From assembly GCF_017352135.1 (NCBI RefSeq), contig NZ_CP071458.1:124001-188000 (forward strand): a stretch of DNA of 64,000 bases, read 5' to 3'. The position numbers were made by a program, and so were the translations under genes. Shown here piece by piece: positions 26,814 through 38,778 of this stretch (its first letter is position 1; every line of letters begins with the position of its first letter). The notes under the pieces are model-generated. The model saw only the letters and a list, made by a program, of their open reading frames with translations, did not search any database and was not told where the DNA came from. This DNA is from Rhizobium lentis. GTDB taxonomy: Bacteria; Pseudomonadota; Alphaproteobacteria; Rhizobiales; Rhizobiaceae.

Positions 26814-26860
26814 GATTGGTAAAATTGATTGTGTGGATCAAAAGCATCCACGCCATGGAT
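26814..26860 (-). promoter_or_regulatory. nod box of nodFE(L)
   Basis: On the minus strand it begins ATCCATGGCGTGGATG and ends ATCAATTTTACCAATC. It is the best match to the consensus in this window and points to nodF, about 170 bases away. Confidence 0.96.
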
Positions 26861-27295
26861 CGTGGCTCGGCGCATTGCGCGGCTGAATTCATTAGCGGGC
26901 GGCGTTTCAAACCCTCCAGGAAAAGCGTGATTACGCGGATCGAAAGTATTGAGCTTTGGCCCTTCCCGGGCCGGCGCGTTATCAGTGCGGCGCAGGAAGC
27001 ATGTGCGGGAGGTCGATGAAGTCGCCGTGGCGTGATGCTGGTTTTCAGCATTGAGCCGAACATAAATGACAGGAATAAAGTTTTGAATCACTTTGCATTA
27101 GGCCAGGTAAAGCATACATGGCACCTTCTCAGGTAGAAACGATCGCTCTCGGCACAATGGCTTAAATCGCTGGATGAGCTGAGGCACCGGGACCCGCCTA
27201 TAATGCGTTGCCTCGTTAGGGGACCGAATGCATCGGTTCCAATGATCAGCGCCCATCTAACTACTGGGGCTGTGGAATGAACCCGGGGGTGCCGC
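26861..27295. other. Spacer between the nodF nod box and nodD
   Basis: 435 bases downstream of nodD on its strand; short frames only, none supported. No repeat or terminator was recognised with confidence. Confidence 0.4.
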
Positions 27296-28294
<999 letters not shown>

Positions 28295-28485
28295 TTATAG
28301 AAAAGCCGGAACTTGATCAATATCAAGGCCGGGAACGAAAAATCGAAATGCCGGGCAAGGGCCCGATTTCAATTCTTTACTTCTCCTAACCGCTCGATTG
28401 TCTAACCGGCAATCCAATAGTCATGCGCAACAATCTCGCGCGGCTTTGATCGTGGCTGGGTGAAGGAACAACGTGGAGCTTTTGC

Positions 28486-29076
28486 ATGTCTTCTGAAGTG
28501 CGATGGAAAATATGCTGGGAAAATGAGTTGGAAGCTTCAGACCACGCGGAGCTCGCTGATTTTTTTTGCAAGACCTATGGGCCGACGGGAGCTTTCAATG
28601 CCAAGCCGTTCGAGACTGGCCGAAGCTGGGGTGGTGCGAGGCCCGAACGCCGCGCAATCGCATATGACTCGCGCGGTGTCGCTAGCCACATGGGCTTGTT
28701 ACGCCGCTTCGTAAGGGTCGGTACGACTGATTTGCTTGTGGCCGAGCTAGGCCTGTACGGAGTGCGACCGGATCTAGAAGGATTAGGCATCGCTCACTCG
28801 GTCCGCGCTATGTTTCCGGTTCTGCGCGAGTTGAGCGTTCCATTTGCTTTTGGAACAGTTCGCCACGCCATGCGGAATCACATGGAAAGATACTGCCGAG
28901 ACGGAACCGCCAATATGATGACGGGGCTGCGTGTGCGCTCCACGCTTCCAGACGCGCATTCCGACCTGCCAGCCACGCGCACTGAAGATGTCCTCGTATT
29001 GGTAGTTCCCGTCGACCGTCCGATGACTGAGTGGCCTGCGGGCTCGTTGATTGAACGAAACGGGTCGGAACTATGA
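28486..29076 (+). CDS. nodA: NodA, N-acyltransferase
   Basis: 196 residues, exactly the NodA family length. It has the N-terminal [40 protein letters not shown] and the C-terminal end. It transfers the fatty acyl chain from acyl carrier protein (here NodF-bound acyl) to the free amino group made by NodB. It overlaps nodB by four bases (ATGA). Its start follows a gtggag ribosome site. Confidence 0.96.
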   Translation: MSSEVRWKICWENELEASDHAELADFFCKTYGPTGAFNAKPFETGRSWGGARPERRAIAYDSRGVASHMGLLRRFVRVGTTDLLVAELGLYGVRPDLEGLGIAHSVRAMFPVLRELSVPFAFGTVRHAMRNHMERYCRDGTANMMTGLRVRSTLPDAHSDLPATRTEDVLVLVVPVDRPMTEWPAGSLIERNGSEL

Positions 29077-29723
29077 AGCGGCCTGCCTATATGAGCGAAG
29101 TACCGGTCAATCACACAAACGGACCGGAAGATCGCTGCGTTTACTTGACGTTCGATGATGGTCCCAATCCATTCTGCACGCCGCAAATCCTTGATGTTCT
29201 AGCTGAGCACCGCGTCCCGGCAACATTTTTTGCTATCGGTTCCTACGTGAAGGATCACCCGGAACTCATTCAACGCCTTGTGGCGGAAGGTCATGATGTC
29301 GCCAATCATACCATGACGCATCCCGACCTCGCCACCTGCGATCCCAAGGATGTGAAACGTGAAATAGACGAGGCGCATCAAGCTATTGTCTCGGCCTGTC
29401 CCCAAGCCCAGGTCCGGCACTTACGAGCGCCTTACGGGGCGTGGACTGAAGACGTGCTCTCAGCATCGGTGAGGGCTGGACTTGGAGCCGTTCACTGGTC
29501 GGCCGACCCTAGAGATTGGTCTTGCCCGGGCACCGATGTGATCGTTGATGAGGTGCTTGCTGCTGCTCGGCCTGGGGCAATCGTACTTTTGCACGACGGG
29601 TGTCCGCCCGATGAGGTTGAGCAATGCTCGCTTGCCGGACTGCGTGACCAGACGCTTTTAGCACTCTCTCGAATTATTCCGGCACTGCATAGCCGCGGAT
29701 TCCAAATTCGTTCACTTCCCTGA
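29073..29723 (+). CDS. nodB: NodB, chitooligosaccharide deacetylase
   Basis: 216 residues of the NodB polysaccharide-deacetylase domain. Metal and catalytic motifs: [20 protein letters not shown] (Asp-Asp), [16 protein letters not shown] (His pair), RAPYGAW, and [13 protein letters not shown]. It removes the N-acetyl group from the non-reducing end of the chitin oligomer made by NodC. Translationally coupled to nodA. Confidence 0.96.
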   Translation: MKRPAYMSEVPVNHTNGPEDRCVYLTFDDGPNPFCTPQILDVLAEHRVPATFFAIGSYVKDHPELIQRLVAEGHDVANHTMTHPDLATCDPKDVKREIDEAHQAIVSACPQAQVRHLRAPYGAWTEDVLSASVRAGLGAVHWSADPRDWSCPGTDVIVDEVLAAARPGAIVLLHDGCPPDEVEQCSLAGLRDQTLLALSRIIPALHSRGFQIRSLP

Positions 29724-29745
29724 AACACTGGACAAACGAGAAACC

Positions 29746-31020
29746 ATGACCCTGCTCGCAACAACCAGCATCGCCGCCGTCTCGCTTTATGCAATGCTCT
29801 CCACTGTTTATAAGAGCGCGCAGGTCTTTCATGCTAGGCGGACAACGATCTCAACAACACCTGCGAAACATATCGACGCCACCTCTGTGCCAAGCGTTGA
29901 TGTCATTGTGCCGTCCTTCAACGAGGACCCAATCGTTCTTTCGGAATGCCTCGCGTCGCTTGCGGAGCAAGATTATGCCGGAAAATTGCGTATTTATGTA
30001 GTAGACGACGGTTCCAGAAATCGCGACCCGGTTGTGGCTCAGCGCGCTGCCTATGCAGACGATGAAAGATTCAGCTTCATAATTCTCGCTAAAAATGTTG
30101 GAAAGCGCAAAGCGCAAATCGCCGCTATCACCCAGTCCTCTGGGGATCTCATCTTGAACGTGGACTCAGACACCACGCTCGCCCCCGACGTCGTCTCCAA
30201 GCTCGCCCACAAAATGCGCGATCCAGCGGTCGGTGCGGCGATGGGCCAATTGAAAGCCAGTAACCAGGGGGACACTTGGCTGACTCGCTTGATTGACATG
30301 GAGTACTGGCTTGCCTGCAACGAGGAGCGCGCGGCGCAAGCTCGCTTCGGTGCAGTTATGTGCTGCTGCGGCCCATGCGCGATGTACCGGCGTTCTGCTA
30401 TGCTCTCGCTGCTGGATCAGTACGAGACGCAACTTTATCGCGGCAAGCCGAGTGACTTCGGTGAAGATCGCCATTTAACGATTCTCATGCTGAGCGCAGG
30501 TTTTCGAACTGAGTATGTTCCGAGCGCCATCGCGGCGACAGTTGTTCCTGACACAATAGGTGTTTATCTGCGTCAACAACTACGGTGGGCACGCAGCACT
30601 TTTCGGGATACTTTGCTTGCGTTCCCCGTACTGCCTGGCCTTGATCGATATCTCACGCTGGACGTAATCGGGCAAAATGGCGGCCCTTTACTTCTTGCGC
30701 TGTCGGTGTTGACGGGTATTGGGCAGTTTGCGATGACCGCCACAGTACCATGGTGGACGATCATGGTCATCGGCTCCATGACTCTTGTGCGATGCAGCGT
30801 GGTTGCCTATCGCGCCCGCGAACTTAGGTTTCTGGGCTTTGCTCTCCACACGCTCGTGAACATCTTTCTCTTAATTCCTTTGAAGGCCTATGCCCTTTGT
30901 ACCTTATCCAATAGCGACTGGCTGTCGCGCGGATCAGTCGCGATTGCGCCGAATGTTGGTCAGGGAGCTACCAAAGTGCCAGGGCGGGCGACATCTGAAA
31001 TTGCCTATAGTGGCGAGTGA
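29746..31020 (+). CDS. nodC: NodC, chitin oligosaccharide synthase
   Basis: 424 residues, the length of R. leguminosarum NodC. It has an N-terminal membrane segment and a GT2 domain with [37 protein letters not shown] and [10 protein letters not shown]. The processive QxxRW motif appears as [11 protein letters not shown]-terminal transmembrane helices follow ([20 protein letters not shown]). It polymerises GlcNAc into the Nod-factor backbone at the inner membrane. Confidence 0.96.
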   Translation: MTLLATTSIAAVSLYAMLSTVYKSAQVFHARRTTISTTPAKHIDATSVPSVDVIVPSFNEDPIVLSECLASLAEQDYAGKLRIYVVDDGSRNRDPVVAQRAAYADDERFSFIILAKNVGKRKAQIAAITQSSGDLILNVDSDTTLAPDVVSKLAHKMRDPAVGAAMGQLKASNQGDTWLTRLIDMEYWLACNEERAAQARFGAVMCCCGPCAMYRRSAMLSLLDQYETQLYRGKPSDFGEDRHLTILMLSAGFRTEYVPSAIAATVVPDTIGVYLRQQLRWARSTFRDTLLAFPVLPGLDRYLTLDVIGQNGGPLLLALSVLTGIGQFAMTATVPWWTIMVIGSMTLVRCSVVAYRARELRFLGFALHTLVNIFLLIPLKAYALCTLSNSDWLSRGSVAIAPNVGQGATKVPGRATSEIAYSGE

Positions 31021-31156
31021 TGGACGCGTCACTGCACCTCAAAATTTGGGACAAGAAATGAACGGGCAATTAGCGAATTTGAAGACGGCGATCGCTGATC
31101 CGCACCAGGATCATATCATCCTATCGGAGCGGCAGGGCCAATCAAAAAGTAAGTCA

Positions 31157-32092
31157 ATGGATTCGCCTTCTGGGTCCTTGTCTTCAGTTGCAATCGACCT
31201 GGCCGGTGTTTCGAAATCATATGGTGGTAAAGTCGTCGTCAATGACTTGTCGTTTACTATCGCCGCCGGAGAATGTTTTGGTCTTTTAGGGCCGAACGGC
31301 GCAGGTAAAAGTACGATCACCCGTATGATCCTAGGGATGACGTCGCCAAGTGCAGGCACAATCACTGTACTCGGAGCACGGGAACCGCGCCAGGTTCGCT
31401 TGGCACGAGCGAAAATCGGGATCGTGTCTCAGTTCGATAATCTCGACCTGGAATTCACGGTCCGCGAAAACCTTTTAGTATACGGCCGCTACTTCCGCAT
31501 GAGCACCCGAGAAATCGAAGCGGTCATCCCGTCTCTGCTTGATTTTGCGAGACTTGAGAGCAAGACGAATACGCGTGTGGCAGACCTATCTGGAGGAATG
31601 AAGCGGCGCCTCACTTTGGCGCGTGCGCTCATTAATGACCCACAGCTACTCATTTTGGACGAGCCGACCACTGGTCTCGACCCACACGCACGACACTTGA
31701 TCTGGGAGCGGCTTCGATCGCTGTTGGCACGAGGCAAGACAATTCTTCTGACCACCCATATCATGGAAGAGGCGGAGCGCTTGTGCGACCGGCTGTGCGT
31801 GCTTGAAGCTGGGCGAAAGATCGCCGAAGGCCGACCGCATGCCCTGATCGAGGAGCAGATTGGCTGTCCCGTGATCGAAATTTATGGTGGCGATCCGCAG
31901 GAGCTTAGTCTTTTGATCAGGCCAAACGCTAGGCGACTGGAAATCAGCGGAGAGACCCTGTTCTGCTACACGCCTGATCCAGAGCAGGTGCGCGCGCAAC
32001 TGCGTGGATATTCGGGCCTGCGCTTGCTGGAGCGTCCACCAAATCTAGAGGATGTCTTCTTGCGGTTAACCGGACGCGAGATGGAGAAGTAG
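31157..32092 (+). CDS. nodI: NodI, ABC exporter ATPase
   Basis: 311 residues from ATG 31157, the annotated R. leguminosarum length. The frame is open further upstream (ATG 31058). Walker [17 protein letters not shown], signature [18 protein letters not shown], Walker [18 protein letters not shown] and the H-loop [11 protein letters not shown] are all intact. With NodJ it exports lipo-chitooligosaccharides. It lies three bases ahead of nodJ. Confidence 0.95.
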   Translation: MDSPSGSLSSVAIDLAGVSKSYGGKVVVNDLSFTIAAGECFGLLGPNGAGKSTITRMILGMTSPSAGTITVLGAREPRQVRLARAKIGIVSQFDNLDLEFTVRENLLVYGRYFRMSTREIEAVIPSLLDFARLESKTNTRVADLSGGMKRRLTLARALINDPQLLILDEPTTGLDPHARHLIWERLRSLLARGKTILLTTHIMEEAERLCDRLCVLEAGRKIAEGRPHALIEEQIGCPVIEIYGGDPQELSLLIRPNARRLEISGETLFCYTPDPEQVRAQLRGYSGLRLLERPPNLEDVFLRLTGREMEK

Positions 32093-32095
32093 ACG

Positions 32096-32875
32096 ATGAG
32101 CGTAGCAACATTACCCGCTGGCGGTTTGAACTGGCTCGCAGTTTGGCGCAGAAACTATCTGGCTTGGAAAAAAGCGGCGCTGGCATCCATTCTCGGAAAT
32201 CTAGCCGATCCCATAATATACCTATTCGGGCTCGGCGCTGGATTGGGAGTGATGGTAGGGCACGTTGACGGCGTATCGTACACCGCATTTTTGGCGGCTG
32301 GAATGATCGCGACAAGCGCGATGACTGCTGCAACTTTCGAGACTATCTATGCGGCCTTTGGCCGAATGCAGGGCCAGCGCACCTGGGAAGCAATGTTGTA
32401 CACACAGCTCAGGCTAGGGGATATCGTCGTTGGGGAAATGGCGTGGGCGGCAACTAAGGCGTCGCTCGCAGGCACCGGCATTGGTATCGTCGCCGCCATG
32501 TTGGGATACACTCACTGGCTGTCTCTTCTCTATGCTCTTCCGGTCATTGCCCTTACTGGCTTTGCCTTTGCGAGCCTCGGTATGGTGGTCACGGCCCTCG
32601 CGCCCAGCTACGATTATTTCATATTTTATCAAACGCTTGTCATCACACCGATGTTGTTCTTATCAGGCGCAGTCTTTCCCATCGACCAATTGCCTGTAGC
32701 ATTCCAGCAGCTTGCGGCGTTCTTGCCCTTGGCACATGCGGTAGATGTTATCCGCCCGACGATGCTGGGCCAATCAATCACCAATGTCTGCCTGCACATC
32801 GGCGTTCTCTGCATCTACATAGTCGTACCATTCTTCTTGTCTACCGCATTGCTTCGGCGGCGACTGATGCGGTGA
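32096..32875 (+). CDS. nodJ: NodJ, ABC exporter membrane protein
   Basis: 259 residues, a six-helix ABC-2 type permease. It has the NodJ start ([20 protein letters not shown]) and hydrophobic segments such as [36 protein letters not shown] and [20 protein letters not shown]. It is the partner of NodI and the last gene of the nodABCIJ operon. Confidence 0.95.
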   Translation: MSVATLPAGGLNWLAVWRRNYLAWKKAALASILGNLADPIIYLFGLGAGLGVMVGHVDGVSYTAFLAAGMIATSAMTAATFETIYAAFGRMQGQRTWEAMLYTQLRLGDIVVGEMAWAATKASLAGTGIGIVAAMLGYTHWLSLLYALPVIALTGFAFASLGMVVTALAPSYDYFIFYQTLVITPMLFLSGAVFPIDQLPVAFQQLAAFLPLAHAVDVIRPTMLGQSITNVCLHIGVLCIYIVVPFFLSTALLRRRLMR

Positions 32876-33480
32876 AGAATGCTGCTTAGCAAGTAAAAGG
32901 GCACATCGCGTCTCCGCGGCCATCATCGCTAACCATATTGGGGCAGCGACGACCCCCGGCACCAGCGGCGTGATGCCGCCTCACCAATTTGCTACGGCTG
33001 CCACCGTCAGCACCTCACTACGATTGCGCGGCCTAATGCCAAGGTCAAACGACCATTTTTCCGGCCTCGGCCAGCATGGTCTGCGTGAGCCCAGCGATGC
33101 CGCCGATGACGACCGTGCTGTCGAGCCCCGTCAGCTGATCAATCAGGGTCGGCGATAGCCGTTGGTCTGTACGCGATCTTGCGGTTTCTAGGGACGACAC
33201 AATCCTCGATGGCATGACCCACAGAAACTAGGCCGGAACCGCCACGTTTTCGGCTAGAGAAAGCAACAGACAGCCTGGCAATTCCCCTAAACCAGCCTTA
33301 ATCTGATCGTCACAAAACTGTTGGAGGGAACTCCAAAAAAACTTTGGAGCAAGGTCGGCCGGGGCTCCTTCGGGCCGACTCCTTGATTCAATTGGTGTCG
33401 TGGAGGCGGCATGGGATAACTGGTGTTAGTTGCGGAGTCCACGGGGAAAGGTCAGGCGGCGCGCCAAGTGGTTGCCGAAG
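32876..33480. other. Region downstream of nodJ
   Basis: About 600 bases. The only coding trace is on the minus strand near 33049-33160: RLSPTLIDQLTGLDSTVVIG continuing GIAGLTQTMLAEAGKMVV and stop, a remnant I cannot assign. A short inverted repeat around aactccaaaaaaactttggag (33328-33348) is also present. No gene is supported. Confidence 0.45.
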
Positions 33481-34509
33481 TCAACCAACCCGATCCATAA
33501 TGTCGGACTGAATGGTCATAGCAGTGTATATTGAAGCGTCCAATGGCAGATCTCCAAACGCGAGTTGACACAGAAGATAGTTGGCGCCTGCCTCTTCCAA
33601 CTGATCAAGAAGAGACCGTCGCACAGAGGCTGCCGTTCCTACTACGCACAATTCACTCTCAATTGCGGCATCCAAGGTCAGCGGCAGGTTTGACGGAACT
33701 GGGATCGCATTGATATCGTATAGAAATTTGAAGCTCTTAACCCATCGTTCGTAAGCAGGTGCCGCGAGTGAATAGGCATGCGCGGCAGAACGTCCGACCA
33801 CCACCATTCGGAGCAATCCGAGAAATGAGGCTTGGTCGTCCGTGCCATCGTAGTCCTCTCGATGGGAATGGAAGGCATCAGTAATTTTGCGAACAACAGA
33901 CGCGGGTCCTAGGCACGCGATATTCGCGCCATTTGCGGCGGCCCAAGCTGCAGACTCGGGCCGGTTGGTGGCGATCCAAATGGGCGGATGCGGACGCTGA
34001 TAAGGCTTCAGCGTCAATGGTACGTTGTTTAGCTCAAAGTGATCGCCTTGGTAGGATAGCGTACCGCCCTTCATTGCCTTGACAAGGATTTCACTGGCTT
34101 CGACGTAACGCTCCGGCACCGCGTCCGCATCAATTCCAAAGTAACCCAATTCGATTGGGAGTGATCCGCGGCCTATGCCCAACTCGAGCCTACCACCGCT
34201 CAACTGGTCAAGCATACAGATCTCTTCAAACGCGCGTAGCGGATGACACAGGCTTAGCAGCATGACCATGGGGCCGACGCGAAGATGACGAGTGCGCTGT
34301 GCCACGCTCGATAAGAACAAATTCGGCGATGGGCCTCTGCCATGCGGAGTACAATGGTGCTCTGCGAGATGATACGCATAAAAACCGAGCCGATCGCAGG
34401 TCTCTGCTAGCGTAAGGCGATTTGCATATTGTTGTGCGAGGTCGCGACCATCCTCGTCCAAATGATCAAAGATGCCGAAGCTTAGCTTTGCAGGAAAGGC
34501 GTTTCTCAT
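33481..34509 (-). CDS. Luciferase-like flavin-dependent monooxygenase (y4wF-like)
   Basis: 342 residues from ATG 34509. Bacterial-luciferase (LLM) fold: LSFGIFDHLDEDGRDLAQQY at the start, FYAYHLAEHHCTPHGRGPSP, RLELGIGRGSLPIELGYFGI and PPIWIATNRPESAAWAAANG. It needs reduced FMN and O2. It follows the aminotransferase, which has a nod box. The same pair occurs in the NGR234 y4wEFG locus, reported to be required for flavonoid-induced indole-acetic acid synthesis. A role in the same pathway is inference. No y4wG-like gene was seen downstream. Confidence 0.8.
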   Translation of the reverse strand: MRNAFPAKLSFGIFDHLDEDGRDLAQQYANRLTLAETCDRLGFYAYHLAEHHCTPHGRGPSPNLFLSSVAQRTRHLRVGPMVMLLSLCHPLRAFEEICMLDQLSGGRLELGIGRGSLPIELGYFGIDADAVPERYVEASEILVKAMKGGTLSYQGDHFELNNVPLTLKPYQRPHPPIWIATNRPESAAWAAANGANIACLGPASVVRKITDAFHSHREDYDGTDDQASFLGLLRMVVVGRSAAHAYSLAAPAYERWVKSFKFLYDINAIPVPSNLPLTLDAAIESELCVVGTAASVRRSLLDQLEEAGANYLLCQLAFGDLPLDASIYTAMTIQSDIMDRVG

Positions 34510-34917
34510 TCCGTATCTCCAACGTTCATGCACATCCTTCAGGCACCGATCCAAATTTAAGACTTGGATTGCTGAGCGGACATGATCTCATGCTCAGGGC
34601 GAACTTACCTCTGAGCTTTGCGTCTGCGAGGGCAGATCATTGAGATCTCGAAATTGCCCGCAGCCATCTGTGATTTTGCTGTTGCCGAAAGTCCACCGTC
34701 AGGCGTCGGCCCGCTCTACATCACCAAGACCTAGAGAATGCCGACCCGGTGGCGTCGTCGACGCTTTGCAGGTCGTGCCGACGCGCGCCTTTTGTGAAGA
34801 TGGTTCCTGATTTGACTTTGATGGCCGGTCCAAACCGGGCGGATAGTATCGAGCAGCGGCCTCCCGTTGCCCGCCATATCATGTTTATGCAACGCATAGA
34901 GCAGAGGCAGCGTTGCT
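34510..34917. other. Spacer between the aminotransferase and monooxygenase genes
   Basis: About 400 bases with no supported gene. The spacing is wide for one operon, but no second promoter was recognised. Confidence 0.4.
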
Positions 34918-36021
34918 TTAAGGCCGGCCTTCGAGATCCTCAGCTCCCATAATATCGCTGACCGCCGCAAGAAATGCATCCATCTGCGCTTTTGTACCGA
35001 TGCTAACGCGGATGGAATATTCCAGTCCTCTATCGGGGAAGACAGCAATGAGTATCTTTTTCCGCTCCAGGGAGGCTTGCCACCAGACGCTATCTCTTCC
35101 TGCTGGCACACGGGCCAGCAGGAAGTTTGCATGCGAGGGAGTTACGGTGAAACCAAATTGCGAGAGCGCTGCGCTCACTCGCTGTCTCTCATACTTAATT
35201 TGCTTGTGGTTCTCGTCGTAGGCGGACCGATTCGAAAGGATGCTGACGCCAACAGCATGGCCAATCACGTTCATGTTGAAGACGTTCTGTATGTTTCGCA
35301 GTCTGCCGATGACCTCAGGATGACCGAATCCGAGCCCAACTCGAATGCCCGCAGCAGCATAGCTCTTCGAAAATGTTCTTAAGAGCAGGAGGTTCGCATG
35401 ACGCTTAACCAGACGTAGAGCATCGTCAGGTGCAAAGTCGACATAGGCTTCATCCAAAACAATCAACCGATCCGATTGTGCCACAAGGAGTTCGATGTCA
35501 GCAATCGGAATAAATGTTCCGGTTGGGTTGTTCGGATTAGCCAACAGAATGAACTTGGCATCTTTTGCTGGTCCGAGGAGTAATTGCTTTGACAGCAATG
35601 AGTGAATTTCCCCCCACCCAATTTCCAGAAAATCAGCTCCTTGCAAAAAGGCCAGTTTGCGGTTGAATGAAAACCCCGGCGACACCATCGCGACAGTGTC
35701 ACCCGGAGCAAGGAATGCCCTGTAGATAAGCCCGAGAAGTTCAGATGATCCGTTCCCGGCGATCACCTGATCTCTGGAGAGGTCATAGGTAAGGGCGGCT
35801 GCTTCCCTCAGACTGATGTTGTCATTTTCCGGATACAGATACTGCCGTTCGAGGGCAGCAATAGCGCTCTGCATGACAACTGCCGGCAACGCAAATGGAT
35901 TTTCATTCGTGTTTAGCTTGATGCAACCAGCATCCGGCGCCTTACTGGAAGGCAGAGCGTTCAGCTGTCTGGGCACTTCCGCAAGAGCCGAAAGCACGCT
36001 CTGCAATTTTGCATCCGACAT
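34918..36021 (-). CDS. HisC-like PLP aminotransferase under nod-box control (y4wE-like)
   Basis: 367 residues from ATG 36021, chosen for the ribosome site ggagaaaaac; a longer frame reaches 36087. Class I/II aminotransferase of the histidinol-phosphate type: KLNTNENPFALP, ANPNNPTGTFIP, VLDEAYVDFAPDDAL, and the PLP lysine in LRTFSKSYAAAGIRVGLGF. In this setting it may act on an aromatic amino acid such as tryptophan rather than histidinol phosphate. A nod box lies about 105 bases upstream. Confidence 0.85.
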   Translation of the reverse strand: MSDAKLQSVLSALAEVPRQLNALPSSKAPDAGCIKLNTNENPFALPAVVMQSAIAALERQYLYPENDNISLREAAALTYDLSRDQVIAGNGSSELLGLIYRAFLAPGDTVAMVSPGFSFNRKLAFLQGADFLEIGWGEIHSLLSKQLLLGPAKDAKFILLANPNNPTGTFIPIADIELLVAQSDRLIVLDEAYVDFAPDDALRLVKRHANLLLLRTFSKSYAAAGIRVGLGFGHPEVIGRLRNIQNVFNMNVIGHAVGVSILSNRSAYDENHKQIKYERQRVSAALSQFGFTVTPSHANFLLARVPAGRDSVWWQASLERKKILIAVFPDRGLEYSIRVSIGTKAQMDAFLAAVSDIMGAEDLEGRP

Positions 36022-36126
36022 GTTTTTCTCCGTTTCATTCGCTGGGGCGATCACATTGTGCCGGTACAAATACTCCTGTTCGTCCATTCCATATCGGCTC
36101 GCGACTTTTTTATTGGATTTTCATAC

Positions 36127-36173
36127 GGTTGGTAAAATCATTTCTATGCATGGCATCCATCCACGCTATCAAT
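36127..36173 (-). promoter_or_regulatory. nod box of the aminotransferase-monooxygenase pair
   Basis: Read on the minus strand it begins ATTGATAGCGTGGATG and ends ATGATTTTACCAACC. The central and right parts match the consensus well; the left ATCCAT is changed to ATTGAT. It points to the HisC-like gene. Confidence 0.85.
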
Positions 36174-36330
36174 TGACTGGCAGGCTGTGCGGGAAGGGAC
36201 AGGAGAGCAGGGACGTTGCCGACTGTCCGCGAGCACATGTTTCGAAAATGGCAGCGCGATAGGAAGTCGATCGAAATGGCCTTCTCGAAACTTACCCGGC
36301 CAGCGTTACGATACAATTGGCGTGGCTCAT

Positions 36331-36528
36331 CTAATCGATGACATCGATTTCGACATAATCCTTGGCGACAACTAATTCCGCGTCATACGGGTTCTTTCTA
36401 AGGATACGACAACGGCTGTCAGGTGCGCCTCGCGCGGCAAGAACGCCGAGGGCTGAGGCGATAAATTTTGAATCGCCGGCTTCCATTGCCTCGTCTGAAT
36501 CGAGCAGATTGGCAATGTCGAAATCCAT
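36331..36528 (-). pseudogene. Remnant of an addiction-module antidote protein
   Basis: 65 codons encoding FDIANLLDSDEAMEAGDSKF and IASALGVLAARGA. This resembles the N-terminus of HigA/RelB-like antidotes (LDTPE...A.L..GD...IA.ALG.IARARG). The helix-turn-helix that should follow is missing and the tail looks random, so it is probably decayed. Confidence 0.4.
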
Positions 36529-37071
36529 GATCTTTTCAGTCGTCGTGTTACCAGTCTAGCCGATAAGCGATGACCCTGAACAGAATCTCAGTAGGCTATC
36601 GACACTTCAGAACGGCTTTCATTGAGATTGTTCAGGGATTTTCGATATCGTTGCTATAGCTGACGATAAATCGGACCACGACGCTTCCCAGACATAAGCG
36701 ATCACCGGCGTTTATGATCATAGGATCAACAACCGTTGCGCGGGAGGAATAACGATCACGCCTGAGGCCAAAGCCCCCTTGCACAATGTTTCGGCATTAA
36801 ATCGAGGCATTGGCAGCCAGACATGAAAACCATCGTAAGCGGGCGTTCGTAAATCATTACCAACAACTGAGCGAGCCATCTTCGGACGGTGTCTCGCCTC
36901 ACTTTCAATTGCCTCTCGAATACCGCTACGGTCCCGTCAGAAAGCCACTCGGCTAAAATGGCGCAGGATAGAGGCGATACAGTCAACGACGAAGCACGCT
37001 GGGTCCAAGGCACGCTGGACAAAGAATGCGGGTTTGCGTTGCAAGGCCCGGCATCTCGCAAGATCGTGTGA

Positions 37072-37193
37072 ACGCTGGGCAACGCGGCGCGTCTCTTGAT
37101 CAACGACGCTATGACGGCGAGGAATATGTGGCTGCCGTCAAAGCTTGCGTCGACGCATTGAGCGGTAAGACTGCCCCGGAACAACTCCGGTAA
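37072..37193 (+). pseudogene. Possible DUF982-type remnant
   Basis: The frame ends EEYVAAVKACVDALSGKTAP followed by EQLR and stop. This resembles the C-terminal motif of small rhizobial DUF982 proteins. An upstream piece in another frame (GFALQGPASRKIV) could be its earlier part. The match is short and broken. The rest of 36529-37385 shows no supported gene. Confidence 0.3.
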
Positions 37194-37385
37194 GCGCTTC
37201 TGCATGTGGCCGATGAGGCGGGTATCGCAGCTCTCTCTCGTCCGGCAGGGAGTTAGAGCGCGATGACCGGATCTGCCCTCGAGCCCCAGGATAGTCCGAA
37301 TCTCAAAGGCTACCCGCTTTCGACGTCACGTCTGCGCGGAGCGCCCGCCCCAGCTGGCCGGACACGGACGCGCCACTCCTTGCCA

Positions 37386-38435
37386 TCAGGTTGCTTCGAG
37401 CACCATGTTGAGCGAGCTCTGGGCCGCGCGCCTGATATGGGTGAAGCCGCCGGACCGGATCACCTCGGTCAGCCGCCGTTCGCCTGCCTGCGCGCCTAGC
37501 GCCAGCCCTGTCTCCTGCGCAAGCGAGGTGGGAACGCAGATCATCGTCGACGCCGAGTAGTAGAGGCGCCCGACCGGATTGATGTTCTCCTCCAACGTAT
37601 CTCCCGCGATCGGCTCGACGACCATCCACGTGCCGCCGTCCTTCAGCGCCTTTCTGATATGAGACGCCGCGGCTTTCGGGTCGCCCATGTCGTGCAGGCA
37701 GTCGAAGCAGGTGATCAAGTCGAAATCCCGGCCGTCGAAATCTTCCGCTCGGCCCACCTCGAACTGCACGTTCGTCAACCCGTGCGCCTCAGCGTGCGCT
37801 TTCGCAGCCGCGATCGAGCCCATATGGAAGTCGTAGCCCACAAACCAGGAATTGGGAAAGGCCTGCGCCATCAGCACCGTCGATACCCCGTGCCCGCAAC
37901 CGACGTCGGCCACCGTTGCACCCCATTTTAACTTGGCGATCACGCCATCGAGCGCCGGCAGCCACTCCTGGACCAGCGCATTGACGTAACCAGGGCGGAA
38001 CAGCCGCGCTACAGCGCAGAACATGCAGCCAGCCTGGTCGCCCCAGGCAACGCCTTCACCGGTCTTGAAGGCAGACTGCACCTTCGGCTGATTTCCGACC
38101 ATCGCGGCAGCGGTATCGAACGCGCCAATCAGGTTGAACGGGCTGTCGGGTTCAGCAAACACATAGGCCTGCTCCGGCGTGAGCGAGAACTGGCCATTCT
38201 CGTAATGCACATAGCCCGAAGCCGCCTGCGCTGCCAGCCACTCGCGCACATAGCGAGGCGCGCATCTAGCGGCCACGGCAACCTCCTCGGCCGTCGCGGG
38301 TCCGATCTCCTTCAGCGTCTTGTAGAGGCCGAGGTCATCGCCGATCCGCACCAGCGGCACGCTGAATGCACCGCCAAGGTCGCCAAAGATGCGGTCCACG
38401 AGCTTCTCAAGCGTTGTGTCGTTGAGTTGGGTCAT
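37386..38435 (-). CDS. SAM-dependent methyltransferase
   Basis: 349 residues from ATG 38435 (ribosome site aaggaggag). The N-terminal winged-helix dimerisation domain (ATAEEVAVAARCAPRYVREW near 50-70) is followed by a Rossmann methyltransferase domain. The SAM motif is ATVADVGCGHGVSTVLMAQA (near 180), with ITCFDCLHDMGDP and LKDGGTWMVVEPI later. The fold resembles small-molecule O- or N-methyltransferases. The substrate is unknown. It follows nifT on the same strand; GC content is higher than in nearby genes. Confidence 0.8.
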   Translation of the reverse strand: MTQLNDTTLEKLVDRIFGDLGGAFSVPLVRIGDDLGLYKTLKEIGPATAEEVAVAARCAPRYVREWLAAQAASGYVHYENGQFSLTPEQAYVFAEPDSPFNLIGAFDTAAAMVGNQPKVQSAFKTGEGVAWGDQAGCMFCAVARLFRPGYVNALVQEWLPALDGVIAKLKWGATVADVGCGHGVSTVLMAQAFPNSWFVGYDFHMGSIAAAKAHAEAHGLTNVQFEVGRAEDFDGRDFDLITCFDCLHDMGDPKAAASHIRKALKDGGTWMVVEPIAGDTLEENINPVGRLYYSASTMICVPTSLAQETGLALGAQAGERRLTEVIRSGGFTHIRRAAQSSLNMVLEAT

Positions 38436-38571
38436 GTCGGACTCCTCCTTATTTACGGGCGGCCTCTTGCCGATGGCCGCCTTCAAGGGATCGGGAACTC
38501 GATGCCCTCTATTTGGGGTGTATGCCCGCTTGCACTTGGAATCGACGCTCATCTATCGACCCGCGCACACG

Positions 38572-38778
38572 CTAACTGGATAGCCTCCTCGCGTCGACAG
38601 TAACGGGCAGGCGCCTGTTCTGCGATAGGTCGGGGAGGGCTATCCGCCATCCATTTTTCAGCAAAATGAAGCCGCCCCATAGGTTTTTGTGCTCAACCGA
38701 GATGATCGGTTCCTCAAGGTCTTTCTTGTGAATATAGACCGATAAGCCGACGTCAGTTCTGCTGATTGTCACTCTCAT
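38572..38778 (-). CDS. nifT: NifT/FixU family protein
   Basis: 68 residues with the family pattern: MRVTISRTDVGLSVYIHKKD, LEEPIISVEHKNLWGG, LKNGWRIALPDL, LPVTVDARRLS. NifT/FixU is a small nif-cluster protein of unknown role, found downstream of nifB-fdxN in rhizobia as here. Confidence 0.88.
   Translation of the reverse strand: MRVTISRTDVGLSVYIHKKDLEEPIISVEHKNLWGGFILLKNGWRIALPDLSQNRRLPVTVDARRLSS

Noticed and set aside
37303..37629. 108-codon minus-strand frame over the methyltransferase end
   Set aside because: Arg/Gly-rich shadow of the real gene in another frame of high-GC DNA.
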